This document shows, piece after piece, positions 7,980 through 14,714 of a stretch of 16,989 bases of DNA. Each line of letters starts with the position of its first letter. Within the stretch, counting starts at the first letter, position 1. The stretch lies in contig DKLZ01000068.1 of NCBI GenBank assembly GCA_002455955.1, positions 1-16,989 on the forward strand, written 5' to 3'. The notes beneath the pieces were generated by a model that was not told the DNA's origin, did not search any database, and worked only from the letters and a program-made list of their open reading frames with translations. The stretch comes from Dehalococcoidia bacterium UBA6627 (lineage in GTDB: Bacteria > Chloroflexota > Dehalococcoidia > UBA2979). The position numbers were made by a program, and so were the translations under genes.

Positions 7980-8723
7980 TTACGACTCGTTGGCGTCGTG
8001 GTATGCCTCGAGGCAGGCAGCTACAACTTGGTCGACCCCGAGTGCGTCAGTGTCCACAATTATAGCGCCGGTAGCAGCTTGTTCACGACGTAATGCTCGT
8101 TTGCCAGAGTCATCCAACTCATCGCGGCGGCGTGTCGCTGTGAGGACGCTTTCGAATGAAGAATCACGACCGGAGTCGATTTCTTCACCCAGACGTCGTC
8201 GAGCTCGTGTTTCACTTGATGCATCCAGAAAAATTTTGGTCGATGCATCAGTCAGAACACGAGTTCCGATGTCACGTCCGGCCATAACCACCGGTTCGCG
8301 TGATGCGATCGCTCGCTGGCGACGAACAAGTTCATCACGCACTTCAGCAATACGAGATATTAAAGAGACAGCCTCTTCGATCTCGGGTGAGCGCAGCTCT
8401 GTTGTCACGTCATCGTCGGCTAGGAAGATGTGAGGGCTGGTTGGATTTGTCCATCGCATATCAAGTTCAAGTGAACGGACTAACGTGGACACCGCTTCTT
8501 GATTGTTCGGATCAACTGCGTTTCGCAATACGGCTAGAGTACAGGCTCTGTACATCAAACCTGTGTCGAAGAAGCCAATATCTAGCTGTTCGGCGATTGC
8601 TCGACCAACGACACTCTTACCGGCCGCGGTAGGGCCGTCAATCGCTATCGAGCGCGCTAACGAATCGAGTGAGATGCGACACTCCCGAGATGGTGCACGT
8701 GAGTGAGTTTCACGCGCATACAA
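7980..8723 (-). CDS. cmk: Cytidylate kinase
   Basis: Cmk phosphorylates CMP and dCMP with ATP. The P-loop is GPTAAGKS (residues 30-37), followed by the CMP-site motif FDTGLMYRA (52-60), ELRSPEIEEAVS (109-120), GRDIGT (149-154) and the LID-like RARRRLGEE region. With the only usable start, a TTG at 8721-8723, the protein has 247 residues and about 22 residues before the usual first beta strand (SIAIDG). Most family members begin only a few residues before it. The TTG has no convincing ribosome-binding site, and no ATG, GTG or other TTG lies between it and the P-loop in frame. A CGGGAG sits 6 nt before an in-frame ATC codon at about residue 17, so a non-standard start is conceivable. It overlaps nothing and abuts plsC. 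Confidence 0.94.
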   Translation of the reverse strand: MYARETHSRAPSRECRISLDSLARSIAIDGPTAAGKSVVGRAIAEQLDIGFFDTGLMYRACTLAVLRNAVDPNNQEAVSTLVRSLELDMRWTNPTSPHIFLADDDVTTELRSPEIEEAVSLISRIAEVRDELVRRQRAIASREPVVMAGRDIGTRVLTDASTKIFLDASSETRARRRLGEEIDSGRDSSFESVLTATRRRDELDDSGKRALRREQAATGAIIVDTDALGVDQVVAACLEAYHDANES

Positions 8724-8810
8724 CTTCTAGTCGATCATAGCTACGGCCTGATCCGAACGTCTACAACGAGTTTCATCTTCTTACCGATTGATCTGGTCTT
8801 AGATTAGAAC

Positions 8811-9596
8811 TCAGTTTGATGATTTGGGTGAAGCATGTGTCTGAAGTTGAGTGATTGTGTGAAGCGCGGAAAGTTCACTTGTCAGGAGCATTCGAGAGGT
8901 TCCCGGTGATAGGTCTTCCAGAGTGATTGGTCCGAATGCGGTTCGCCGTAATCGCGCTACGGAATGGCCTATTGCACGGAACATTCGACGCACTTGTCGT
9001 TTCCGGCCTTCATGGATGGTGAGTCTGAGTACGGCTTTGTTATCACCAGTCTCGATAAATTCGACGCCGGCCGGTGCGGTCATTCCGTCTTCTAGCATGA
9101 TGCCTGAGCGTAATTGATCCAGATGGTAGTCCGAGGGGACACCTCGAACTGTGGCTTCGTAGACCTTCTTCACTTCGTAACGCGGGTGGCTTAAGCGATG
9201 TACTAGTTCGCCGATCGTGCTGAATAGCAGGACACCTTCGGTATCGATATCTAGACGGCCGATATAGCGGAGAGTGCTAGGTGTTCCTGATAGCAGGTCA
9301 TAGATGCTTTTCTGTTCGTGTTTTATGACGGTACTTACGACATAGCCAGGTGGTTTATTGAGGACGATCGTTAGATCAGTTGGAGGGCGCGGAAGTGGCC
9401 GACCGTCAACTTCGATATTTTGTGTGTCGACATTCGCACGTTCTCCAAGGGAAGCGATTCGGCCATCCACTGTGACACGACCGTCGCTGATGAGCGTCTC
9501 GCAAGAACGACGGCTTCCCATCCCGGCACGAGCGAGCAACTTCTGGAGTCGTTGTGTGCCAGATTCTTCAGTGTCTCTCACAGAATTCGTAGACAT
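8811..9596 (-). CDS. rluB: RNA pseudouridine synthase of the RsuA/RluB family
   Basis: This 261-residue protein has an N-terminal S4 RNA-binding domain (about 15-62: LQKLLARAGMGSRRSCE, then GRVTVDGRIA) and a pseudouridine synthase domain. Its catalytic motif is GRLDIDTEGVLLFS, with D116 as the expected nucleophile. A KVYEATVRG strand and the HEGRKRQVRRMFRAIGH signature near the C-terminus complete the family pattern. It should isomerise a uridine in rRNA, in the RluB case position 2605 of 23S rRNA. The RsuA, RluE and RluF branches cannot be excluded from sequence alone, though the S4 domain and the neighbourhood (rluB-cmk is a common pair) favour RluB. The ATG at 9594-9596 has only a weak GGA 7-10 nt upstream. 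Confidence 0.93.
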   Translation of the reverse strand: MSTNSVRDTEESGTQRLQKLLARAGMGSRRSCETLISDGRVTVDGRIASLGERANVDTQNIEVDGRPLPRPPTDLTIVLNKPPGYVVSTVIKHEQKSIYDLLSGTPSTLRYIGRLDIDTEGVLLFSTIGELVHRLSHPRYEVKKVYEATVRGVPSDYHLDQLRSGIMLEDGMTAPAGVEFIETGDNKAVLRLTIHEGRKRQVRRMFRAIGHSVARLRRTAFGPITLEDLSPGTSRMLLTSELSALHTITQLQTHASPKSSN

Positions 9597-9623
9597 CTCA
9601 GTCCGGTGAGATTGCTGAGCTCT

Positions 9624-9938
9624 TCAACGAGATCTCGGTCGGCGTTCATTAGATATCCACTCGGTTATTACGGTTACCCGCTTTGAAGTAATCCAGGTCG
9701 AAGAGGCGGACTTACGTTTAAGGGGTAATCTATCTGTGAGGCGTCGCACTGCACGTTCAGCCGTTAGGACAGTTGCTATTGTGGCTGCTGTCGCTGTGAT
9801 CGTGGGTAATGCTCGACTTGCGAGTAACGCCAGTACAGGTCGAATTGCTGGTATTCGACTCACATATGAGCTGCGGATAACAGCTCGTTCGGAATCCGGT
9901 GGTTTTGTCTGCAGGTGATTGGAATGATTGTCTGTCAT
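9624..9938 (-). CDS. Hypothetical small protein with one possible membrane segment
   Basis: I do not recognise this 104-residue frame. It starts with ATG at 9936-9938 after a fair GGGGA (about 9 nt spacing), lies in the same direction as its neighbours and fills the gap between the PurN-like gene and rluB. Residues 1-20 are polar. Residues about 32-58 are rich in Ala, Leu, Ile, Val and Thr and could form one membrane helix, followed by a strongly basic tail (RAVRRL, LPLKRK, ERRPRSR). That layout fits a small N-out or tail-anchored membrane protein, but the composition also fits chance coding. The opposite strand carries a 60-codon frame (9736-9918) that is also hydrophobic. Confidence that this is a gene is moderate. 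Confidence 0.45.
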   Translation of the reverse strand: MTDNHSNHLQTKPPDSERAVIRSSYVSRIPAIRPVLALLASRALPTITATAATIATVLTAERAVRRLTDRLPLKRKSASSTWITSKRVTVITEWISNERRPRSR

Positions 9939-10001
9939 GCGGTATCCCCGAAAGTAGTTAAGGCAGTTAGTGATGTGCCTGAGATTGGCATCAGGACGGG
10001 T

Positions 10002-10838
10002 CTATTTTGCGTTCTTTCCTAGGGTGATGTCGAGCAAGCATTGGTCGACTTGTTGAGTAAGATCGATTGGGACCATTTTTTGAGTCGAGGTCGACCGTGC
10101 ATCCATGTCGGGAATATTAAGTTGATGATTTGCGATCGCTCTCGCAAGCTCAACGACGAAGGTCGGTTCTCGACGGAGGCCCGCCTTGCGAATCAAAGCA
10201 AATAGTTGACTTTCCTCGATCGTCTTGTCGTCTAGATTCGCTACGTTTCCTAATTCGCTACGTGCCAATTCGAACTCTGAATCGTCGATACGATAGCGGC
10301 AGTAGGCTACAACCGGACCTTTGTCTACTTCCGGTATAGCCAGATTCATCATTAAGCCACTTTCGGTTGCTGATTGACGGATTAGCGACTGGTTAACTTC
10401 GCGCCAGGTACCGACTGGCCCAGTTGGCAGGGCAGGATGAAGGTTGAGCAGCGGGAACTTCTCGACAATGGGAGCGGTGAAAATCAACATGTAGCCAGCA
10501 AGAATCCCGATGTCGAAATGGTAGGGAGTAAGTAAACCTGCTACTGCTTCATCGAATGCTACGCGCCATTCAGGTAATTGTTCCCCCGGCTGCGAGAGTA
10601 TGCCTCCCTGCGCTTTCCGAAATCGAACTGATGACTTTGCGATCAAAGGGATGTGATCTGCTTCAATTTGATCAAAAAAACGGTCGGTGGTCTCACTCTC
10701 GTGGCGTTCTCGATTTGAGAATACAAACGATAGTTGTGCGTCAAGTGATCCGTCATTGATCGCAGTGCTTATCGCGTCATACATTCCGCGCGATCCTGTA
10801 CCGCGCCCGGTTGAAAACCATCCGATTTGGAGCGTCAC
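10002..10838 (-). CDS. PurN-like formyltransferase-family protein
   Basis: This 278-residue protein belongs to the formyl-THF-dependent formyltransferase fold that includes GAR transformylase (PurN) and Met-tRNA formyltransferase. The N-terminus IGWFSTGRGTGSRG resembles the phosphate-binding loop of PurN. The catalytic Asn and His are present in LNLHPALP (N132, H134) and the Asp in EVDKGPVV (D172). It differs from PurN in length (about 60-70 residues longer), in an insert around 68-100 and in a C-terminal tail beyond about 205. It also has NLAI where PurN usually has a His (SVHFV-type strand). Those changes make the usual GAR substrate uncertain; a related formyl acceptor is possible. The start is GTG at 10836-10838 with no strong ribosome-binding site, 37 nt after xseB. 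Confidence 0.8.
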   Translation of the reverse strand: MTLQIGWFSTGRGTGSRGMYDAISTAINDGSLDAQLSFVFSNRERHESETTDRFFDQIEADHIPLIAKSSVRFRKAQGGILSQPGEQLPEWRVAFDEAVAGLLTPYHFDIGILAGYMLIFTAPIVEKFPLLNLHPALPTGPVGTWREVNQSLIRQSATESGLMMNLAIPEVDKGPVVAYCRYRIDDSEFELARSELGNVANLDDKTIEESQLFALIRKAGLRREPTFVVELARAIANHQLNIPDMDARSTSTQKMVPIDLTQQVDQCLLDITLGKNAK

Positions 10839-10875
10839 CGACTTGCTGTCATGAATGAATGCTCATCGTAGTTGT

Positions 10876-11145
10876 TCATTCAGACCCAGGCCCATCATTT
10901 GTCCTGTCCCTGAGAATTTCGATTCGTTGTTCGACGTTGCTTAAGAATTGCTGACAGCGAGAGGCAAGTTCCACACCTTGTTCGTAGAGAGCGATTGATT
11001 GTTCGAAGTTCAGTGCTCCCTCCTCTAGTCGGTGAGCGATCGTTTCGAGCTCATCAAAGAGCGTTTCGAAGCTCTCAGCTTCTTCACCGGTCGAGTTGAA
11101 ATCGAGAGGTGATTGTTTCTCGGGTGGTTGGTCGTTTGCGGTCAT
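10876..11145 (-). CDS. xseB: Exodeoxyribonuclease VII small subunit
   Basis: XseB binds XseA to form exonuclease VII, which degrades single-stranded DNA into short oligonucleotides during repair. The 89-residue length is normal. After a polar, acidic N-terminal ~24 residues comes the two-helix core: SFETLFDELETIAHRLEEG, then LNFEQSIALYEQGVELASRC, matching the family pattern almost position by position. The ATG at 11143-11145 overlaps the xseA TGA (ATGA), so the subunits are translationally coupled, as expected for partners of a fixed complex. The N-terminal ~24 residues are longer than in E. coli. Confidence 0.94.
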   Translation of the reverse strand: MTANDQPPEKQSPLDFNSTGEEAESFETLFDELETIAHRLEEGALNFEQSIALYEQGVELASRCQQFLSNVEQRIEILRDRTNDGPGSE

Positions 11146-12347
11146 TTATCGGACTCTACACTTGCTTGTCGGCTACCGTCGCGCCAACGAATGTTGATCA
11201 TATCGCCAGGCGTAACTTCAAAGGCATTTCCGATAGCTTTTCCGTTGTCGTGCGCTACAAGAGCGTACCCTCTGTCGAGTGTCGCAGTTGGGGATAGAGC
11301 GTCGAGACGCGCTATCAGTGCGGTCGTATCGTTGCGGATAGAGGCTGTAGCGATGGTCATCTGATGGTGAAGCGTGTTGGTTACTGCTTCGATACGACGG
11401 CGCCAGTGTTCTATGTCAGGTAAGGCTCGATCGAGTCGAAGTATATCCTGAGTGACGCCCTCACGCGCACGCATGAGCAGTTGCCGAATCTGTTGATGCT
11501 GACGAAGTTGGAGTTGACGCACTTGCTCCTGTAATTCAACTCGGTCAGGTGTGACGACTTCAGCTGCAGCTGAGGGTGTAGGTGCTCGGACGTCGGCAAC
11601 GAGATCAGCAAGCGTAATGTCTGTTTCATGCCCGACAGCAGACACTGTAGGTATTGGACAGCTGAAGATAGAACGAACAACAGGTTCTTCGTTGAATGCC
11701 CAGAGGTCTTCAGAAGATCCTCCGCCACGTGTGACGATCAGGACATCAGGCCAACTCGCTCGAGCATTCTTTGGCGTGAGAGTGTCGATTGCTTCAGCTA
11801 TGGAAGAAGCGGCCGCATCACCCTGCACTTGCGTTGGTTGGATTAGCATTTCTGCGTATGGCCAGCGTCGCTGCAGAACGGTGCGCACGTCATGCAGGGC
11901 CGCACCATTCATCGAAGTGACAACGCCGATCCGTTCAGGGAAACGCGGGAGCACGCGTTTGCGCTCTGGGTCGAAAAGGCCTTCTGCTTCAAAGAGTGCA
12001 CGTCGTCGTTCAAACTCAGCTTGGCGAGCACCAACTCCAGCAGGTTGAACGAAGTCCACCACCAGCTGGAGTTCGCCGCGTTGTTCAAAGATACCGACCT
12101 TGCCGTGGACGATCAGTGACGCGCCCATTTCCAACTGATCACCTTGGCCTGCATTGTTATTTCGGAAAAAAACGCAGCGAAGCGAAGCACTGTGATCTTT
12201 CATGGTGAAGTAGATGTGCCCAGAAGAGGCACGAGTCAGATTAGAGATCTCACCACTCACCCACACATCGGTTAACTGTCGATCGTGATCGAGTAAATCG
12301 CGGAGGTACCGGACAAGCTGTTGGACGGTTTGAGCTTCTGGCGGCAT
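11142..12347 (-). CDS. xseA: Exodeoxyribonuclease VII large subunit
   Basis: XseA is the catalytic subunit of exonuclease VII. I choose the ATG at 12345-12347 (401 residues) because GAAGG lies 8 nt upstream and it fits the family N-terminus. A GTG at 12378-12380 would add 11 residues but has no ribosome-binding site. The OB-fold DNA-binding domain covers about residues 5-100 (VSGEISN, IYFTMKD, VHGKVGIFEQRGELQL). The nuclease domain follows, with IGVVTSMNGAALHD, the signature TRGGGS at 206-211, and AVGHETD at 237-243 running into DVRAPTPSAAAE. Beyond about 260 a long Gln/Arg/Leu-rich coiled coil (for example QVRQLQLRQHQQIRQL) matches the extended arm that binds XseB copies. A GYALVAHDNGKAI motif closes the protein. 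Its 3' end overlaps xseB by 4 nt. Confidence 0.96.
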   Translation of the reverse strand: MPPEAQTVQQLVRYLRDLLDHDRQLTDVWVSGEISNLTRASSGHIYFTMKDHSASLRCVFFRNNNAGQGDQLEMGASLIVHGKVGIFEQRGELQLVVDFVQPAGVGARQAEFERRRALFEAEGLFDPERKRVLPRFPERIGVVTSMNGAALHDVRTVLQRRWPYAEMLIQPTQVQGDAAASSIAEAIDTLTPKNARASWPDVLIVTRGGGSSEDLWAFNEEPVVRSIFSCPIPTVSAVGHETDITLADLVADVRAPTPSAAAEVVTPDRVELQEQVRQLQLRQHQQIRQLLMRAREGVTQDILRLDRALPDIEHWRRRIEAVTNTLHHQMTIATASIRNDTTALIARLDALSPTATLDRGYALVAHDNGKAIGNAFEVTPGDMINIRWRDGSRQASVESDK

Positions 12348-12523
12348 GGTTCCGACCTTCACATACAGTAAAACTGACACCGAAGATGCCGGCTATCAAG
12401 TTGAACTTTGAGAGCCTGATCGTGCTAGAGATTTAGTCGAGTAGGACCTTTGTGTGCCGGTTAGCGGTACCCCATATTCAATGCTGCGGCACGATGTCTG
12501 GGTTCGTGTTGACGTACTCTGCT
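12348..12523. other. 176-nt efp-xseA gap
   Basis: This is the largest gap in the minus-strand train, which suggests that xseA could have its own promoter or that mRNA is processed here. On the minus strand I see a long-looped inverted repeat, GTGCCG then CGGCAC about 27 nt later, with a GGTACC palindrome in its loop. No U-tract follows it. No -35/-10 pair of good quality was found. If xseA starts at the GTG at 12380, the gap is 143 nt. Confidence 0.4.
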
Positions 12524-13087
12524 CTAACCAGTGTTGACACGTTCGAGGTATTCGCCAGTGGACGTCGAGATCTTGATCTTATCTCCAGGGTTTATGAAGA
12601 GGGGGACGTTGACTACTAGTCCGGTTTCCATTTTTGCCGGCTTGTTGGCCCCAGTTGCTGTATCTCCTTTGATGCCAGGATCGGATTCTGTGATTGTCAG
12701 CTCGACGGCAGCAGGTAATTCGATACCCAGGGCTTCTTCTCCATAAAGGATCAGCTGCGGCTTGTCCCCTTCACGCAGGTAAGGAAGAGCTTCTTCGATC
12801 ACAACAGTGGGCACCTCGACCTGATCGAAAGTTTCGGTGTTCATGAATGTATGCATCTGATCGTCGCCGTAGAGATATTGCATTTCACGACGTTCGACCC
12901 GTGCCGCGGCGAGCTTCTCACCTGCATTGAATGATTTTTCAATGATGTGACCTCCGCGTAAATCTCTCATTTTGACGCGGTAAACGGCAGATTTTTTTGT
13001 CTTGACATGATGGACTTCTACGATTTGGTAGAGCGTCCCGTCCACTTCCACAGATGTACCCTTTTTGAGGTCTGACGTTCCAATCAC
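12524..13087 (-). CDS. efp: Elongation factor P
   Basis: EF-P binds between the P and E sites and helps ribosomes past polyproline. The 187-residue length is normal. All three beta-barrel domains are present: KOW-like about 1-63, the OB domain from about 65 (LERREM-like RVERREMQYLY), and the C-terminal OB domain with the DPGIKGDTATGANKPA signature (residues 136-150) and a GEYLERV end. The odd part is the domain I tip: the usual VKPGKGxAF loop reads VKTKKSAVY, lacking Pro-Gly and one residue, though Lys31 or Lys32 stays near the tip that is modified in other bacteria. The start is a GTG at 13085-13087 that overlaps the pepP stop (GTGA), so efp is coupled to pepP. No EF-P modification gene is visible in the window. 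Confidence 0.96.
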   Translation of the reverse strand: MIGTSDLKKGTSVEVDGTLYQIVEVHHVKTKKSAVYRVKMRDLRGGHIIEKSFNAGEKLAAARVERREMQYLYGDDQMHTFMNTETFDQVEVPTVVIEEALPYLREGDKPQLILYGEEALGIELPAAVELTITESDPGIKGDTATGANKPAKMETGLVVNVPLFINPGDKIKISTSTGEYLERVNTG

Positions 13088-14196
13088 ACTGTCGCTCCAA
13101 TCTCAAGATCGACTTCTAAATCAAGTTTTGGGGATGCTGACATTACACGCACACGCCCTTCCATCATCACGCACTGGTCTTCGATGCGGACACCGCCCCA
13201 GCCGGGGATATAGATCCCCGGTTCAATAGTGAAGACGTGCCCATCTTCCAGAATTGTCTCGGATGAAGGTGCGAGTCGCGGTGCTTCATGGACATCTAGT
13301 CCGACACCGTGACCAAGGCCATGTCCGAAGTATTCGCCATACCCAGCCTCCGAAATCACCGTTTTGGCGATTGTGTGTGCTTCTGTTCCTGTCATTCCGG
13401 ATTCGATTCGTTCTTCTGCCATAGTCTGGGCCGTAAGCACGGTGTCATAAACTCGCTTGAACTGATCGTCGGGGTTACCCAAATAGAGTGTCCGGGTGAG
13501 GTCCGAGCAGTAACCGTCGATGATCACTCCCATGTCGATGACAATTCCAGCACCGATCTGTAGTGGGACGTCACGCGGATAAGCATGTGGAGATGCACCC
13601 CATTTACCACCTGCTACTATCGTGCTGAACGAAAGATCGTCTGCTCCGTGTTCCATCACGTATCGTTGGATTTCCCAAGCAAGTTCGCGTTCCGTCATCT
13701 CCGGGCTAAGGCGTGAGCGAGCGTGCGCCATGCCTTCGTCAGCCAGTTGAACTGCTCGCGCTAAAGCATCGAGTTCATCATCATCCTTAACGATTCGTAG
13801 TCGTTCGATAGCGTGATGAGTTGGAACGAATCGCGGTTGGAATTTCACGAAAGCTCGATCTATTGCGGCTTGCCATTGATTAAAGGCATCAACTGTCATG
13901 TGTGCTGATTCGAAGCCGATAGTGATTTCTCCGGTATCCTCCAGCAGATCCGGTGCGGTTGCAGTGGTAGCACCAATCACCTTGACTAATTCAAAATCGG
14001 GCGCTTGAAGTTTAACTTGTTCCCAGTATCGTGAATCGGCGGCTAAGCGCGCCTGATCCTGACTGATAAGTATGACCCCAGCAGATCCTGTAAACCCTGA
14101 AATCCAACGACGATTACTGGGTGTAGTGATAAGAAGTGCGTCGAGCCCTTGATTCTCAAGGTGTTCACGAACTCGCTCGATCCGAGCAGTACTCAC
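13084..14196 (-). CDS. pepP: Xaa-Pro aminopeptidase / proline dipeptidase (M24B)
   Basis: This 370-residue cytoplasmic metallopeptidase cuts peptides with proline in the second position. The N-terminal creatinase-like domain covers about 1-130 (LLITTPSNRRWISGFTGSAG). The pita-bread catalytic domain follows, with metal ligands D221 (VIDMGV), D232 (SDLTRT), H296 (GHGLGHGVGL), E325 (TIEPGIY) and E339 (RIEDQ). H204 (SPHAYP) and H303 (DVHEAP) are likely substrate-side histidines. The start is a GTG at 14194-14196 overlapping the aroQ TGA; its stop overlaps the efp GTG. The aroQ-pepP/Q-efp order is common in bacteria, and the substrate class suits a neighbour that handles polyproline stalls. Whether it prefers tri- and longer peptides (PepP) or dipeptides (PepQ) is not decided by sequence. 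Confidence 0.93.
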   Translation of the reverse strand: MSTARIERVREHLENQGLDALLITTPSNRRWISGFTGSAGVILISQDQARLAADSRYWEQVKLQAPDFELVKVIGATTATAPDLLEDTGEITIGFESAHMTVDAFNQWQAAIDRAFVKFQPRFVPTHHAIERLRIVKDDDELDALARAVQLADEGMAHARSRLSPEMTERELAWEIQRYVMEHGADDLSFSTIVAGGKWGASPHAYPRDVPLQIGAGIVIDMGVIIDGYCSDLTRTLYLGNPDDQFKRVYDTVLTAQTMAEERIESGMTGTEAHTIAKTVISEAGYGEYFGHGLGHGVGLDVHEAPRLAPSSETILEDGHVFTIEPGIYIPGWGGVRIEDQCVMMEGRVRVMSASPKLDLEVDLEIGATV

Positions 14197-14642
14197 GGCT
14201 GCTGTTCTTCGGCTAGGCGGCTATAGAGGAGGTCCAACGCCGCGAGATAGCTGCGATATCCGAAACCAGATACCTGCCCCCATGTGACTGGAGAGAGGAA
14301 GGATTGGTGGCGCCAGGCTTCAGGACGCGAGTGAACATTGCTGATATGAACTTCGATTGCTGGGATCATGACCGTGCTTATAGCGTCTGCTAGCGCGGTC
14401 GAACTATGTGTGAGCGCGGCTGCGTTGATCACGATTCCGTCCCAGTTGCTATGAGTGTAGATCGCATCGATCAACGCGCCTTCATGATTCGATTGTATGA
14501 AGTCGAGCTCAATATCGCCCAGGTCTTCCGCTCTTTGGCGCATCAGTGATTCGATATCGTCCAATGTTTCTTCGCCATAGATATCTGGTTCACGGTATCC
14601 AAGTGCGTTTAGGTTTGGGCCGTTCAATACTAGGATTTGCAT
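14193..14642 (-). CDS. aroQ: 3-dehydroquinate dehydratase, type II
   Basis: AroQ catalyses the third step of the shikimate pathway, 3-dehydroquinate to 3-dehydroshikimate. The length of 149 residues is typical of the dodecameric type II family. Motifs in order are NGPNLNALGYREPDIYG with catalytic Tyr22, QSNHEG at 50-55, NAAALTHSS with N73 and H79, EVHISNVH with H99, and SGFGYRSYLAAL. Two departures stand out. Alanine 85 replaces the Arg usual in ALRDA. One extra Pro (P107) follows R106 in the SNVHxR motif, where relatives have R-E-x-F/W-R-H without it. The ATG at 14640-14642 has GGAG 5 nt upstream, preceded by a short inverted repeat. Confidence 0.95.
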   Translation of the reverse strand: MQILVLNGPNLNALGYREPDIYGEETLDDIESLMRQRAEDLGDIELDFIQSNHEGALIDAIYTHSNWDGIVINAAALTHSSTALADAISTVMIPAIEVHISNVHSRPEAWRHQSFLSPVTWGQVSGFGYRSYLAALDLLYSRLAEEQQP

Positions 14643-14660
14643 ATTATCTCCATCCTCGCC

Positions 14661-14677
14661 CCTCGATGAGTTCGAGG
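14661..14677. repeat. 6-bp inverted repeat upstream of aroQ
   Basis: CCTCGA at 14661-14666 and TCGAGG at 14672-14677 form a perfect 6-bp inverted repeat with a 5-nt loop, 18 nt before the aroQ start on the minus strand. No U-tract follows. It could be a weak leader hairpin in the xerC-aroQ gap or chance. Confidence 0.35.
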
Positions 14678-14714
14678 CCCTTATAAAAGCTTAGGCACCC
14701 AGTTGGCCCTGATG

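Noticed and set aside
7990..8433. 147-codon plus-strand frame antisense to cmk, and the similar long antisense frames over xseA and topA
   Set aside because: Ser/Arg-rich shadow frames opposite well-supported genes, without ribosome-binding site or family motif.
9971..9993. Imperfect hairpin (TGATG..CC / GG..CATCA) after the PurN-like gene
   Set aside because: It has a two-base bulge, a short stem and no U-tract; not a convincing terminator.
12506..12538. Direct repeat GTGTTGAC at 12506-12513 and 12531-12538 around the efp stop
   Set aside because: Only 8 nt, one copy inside coding sequence; likely chance and without a second feature to support a binding site.
14685..14695. TATAA-like box upstream of aroQ on the minus strand
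   Set aside because: No -35 hexamer at proper spacing.
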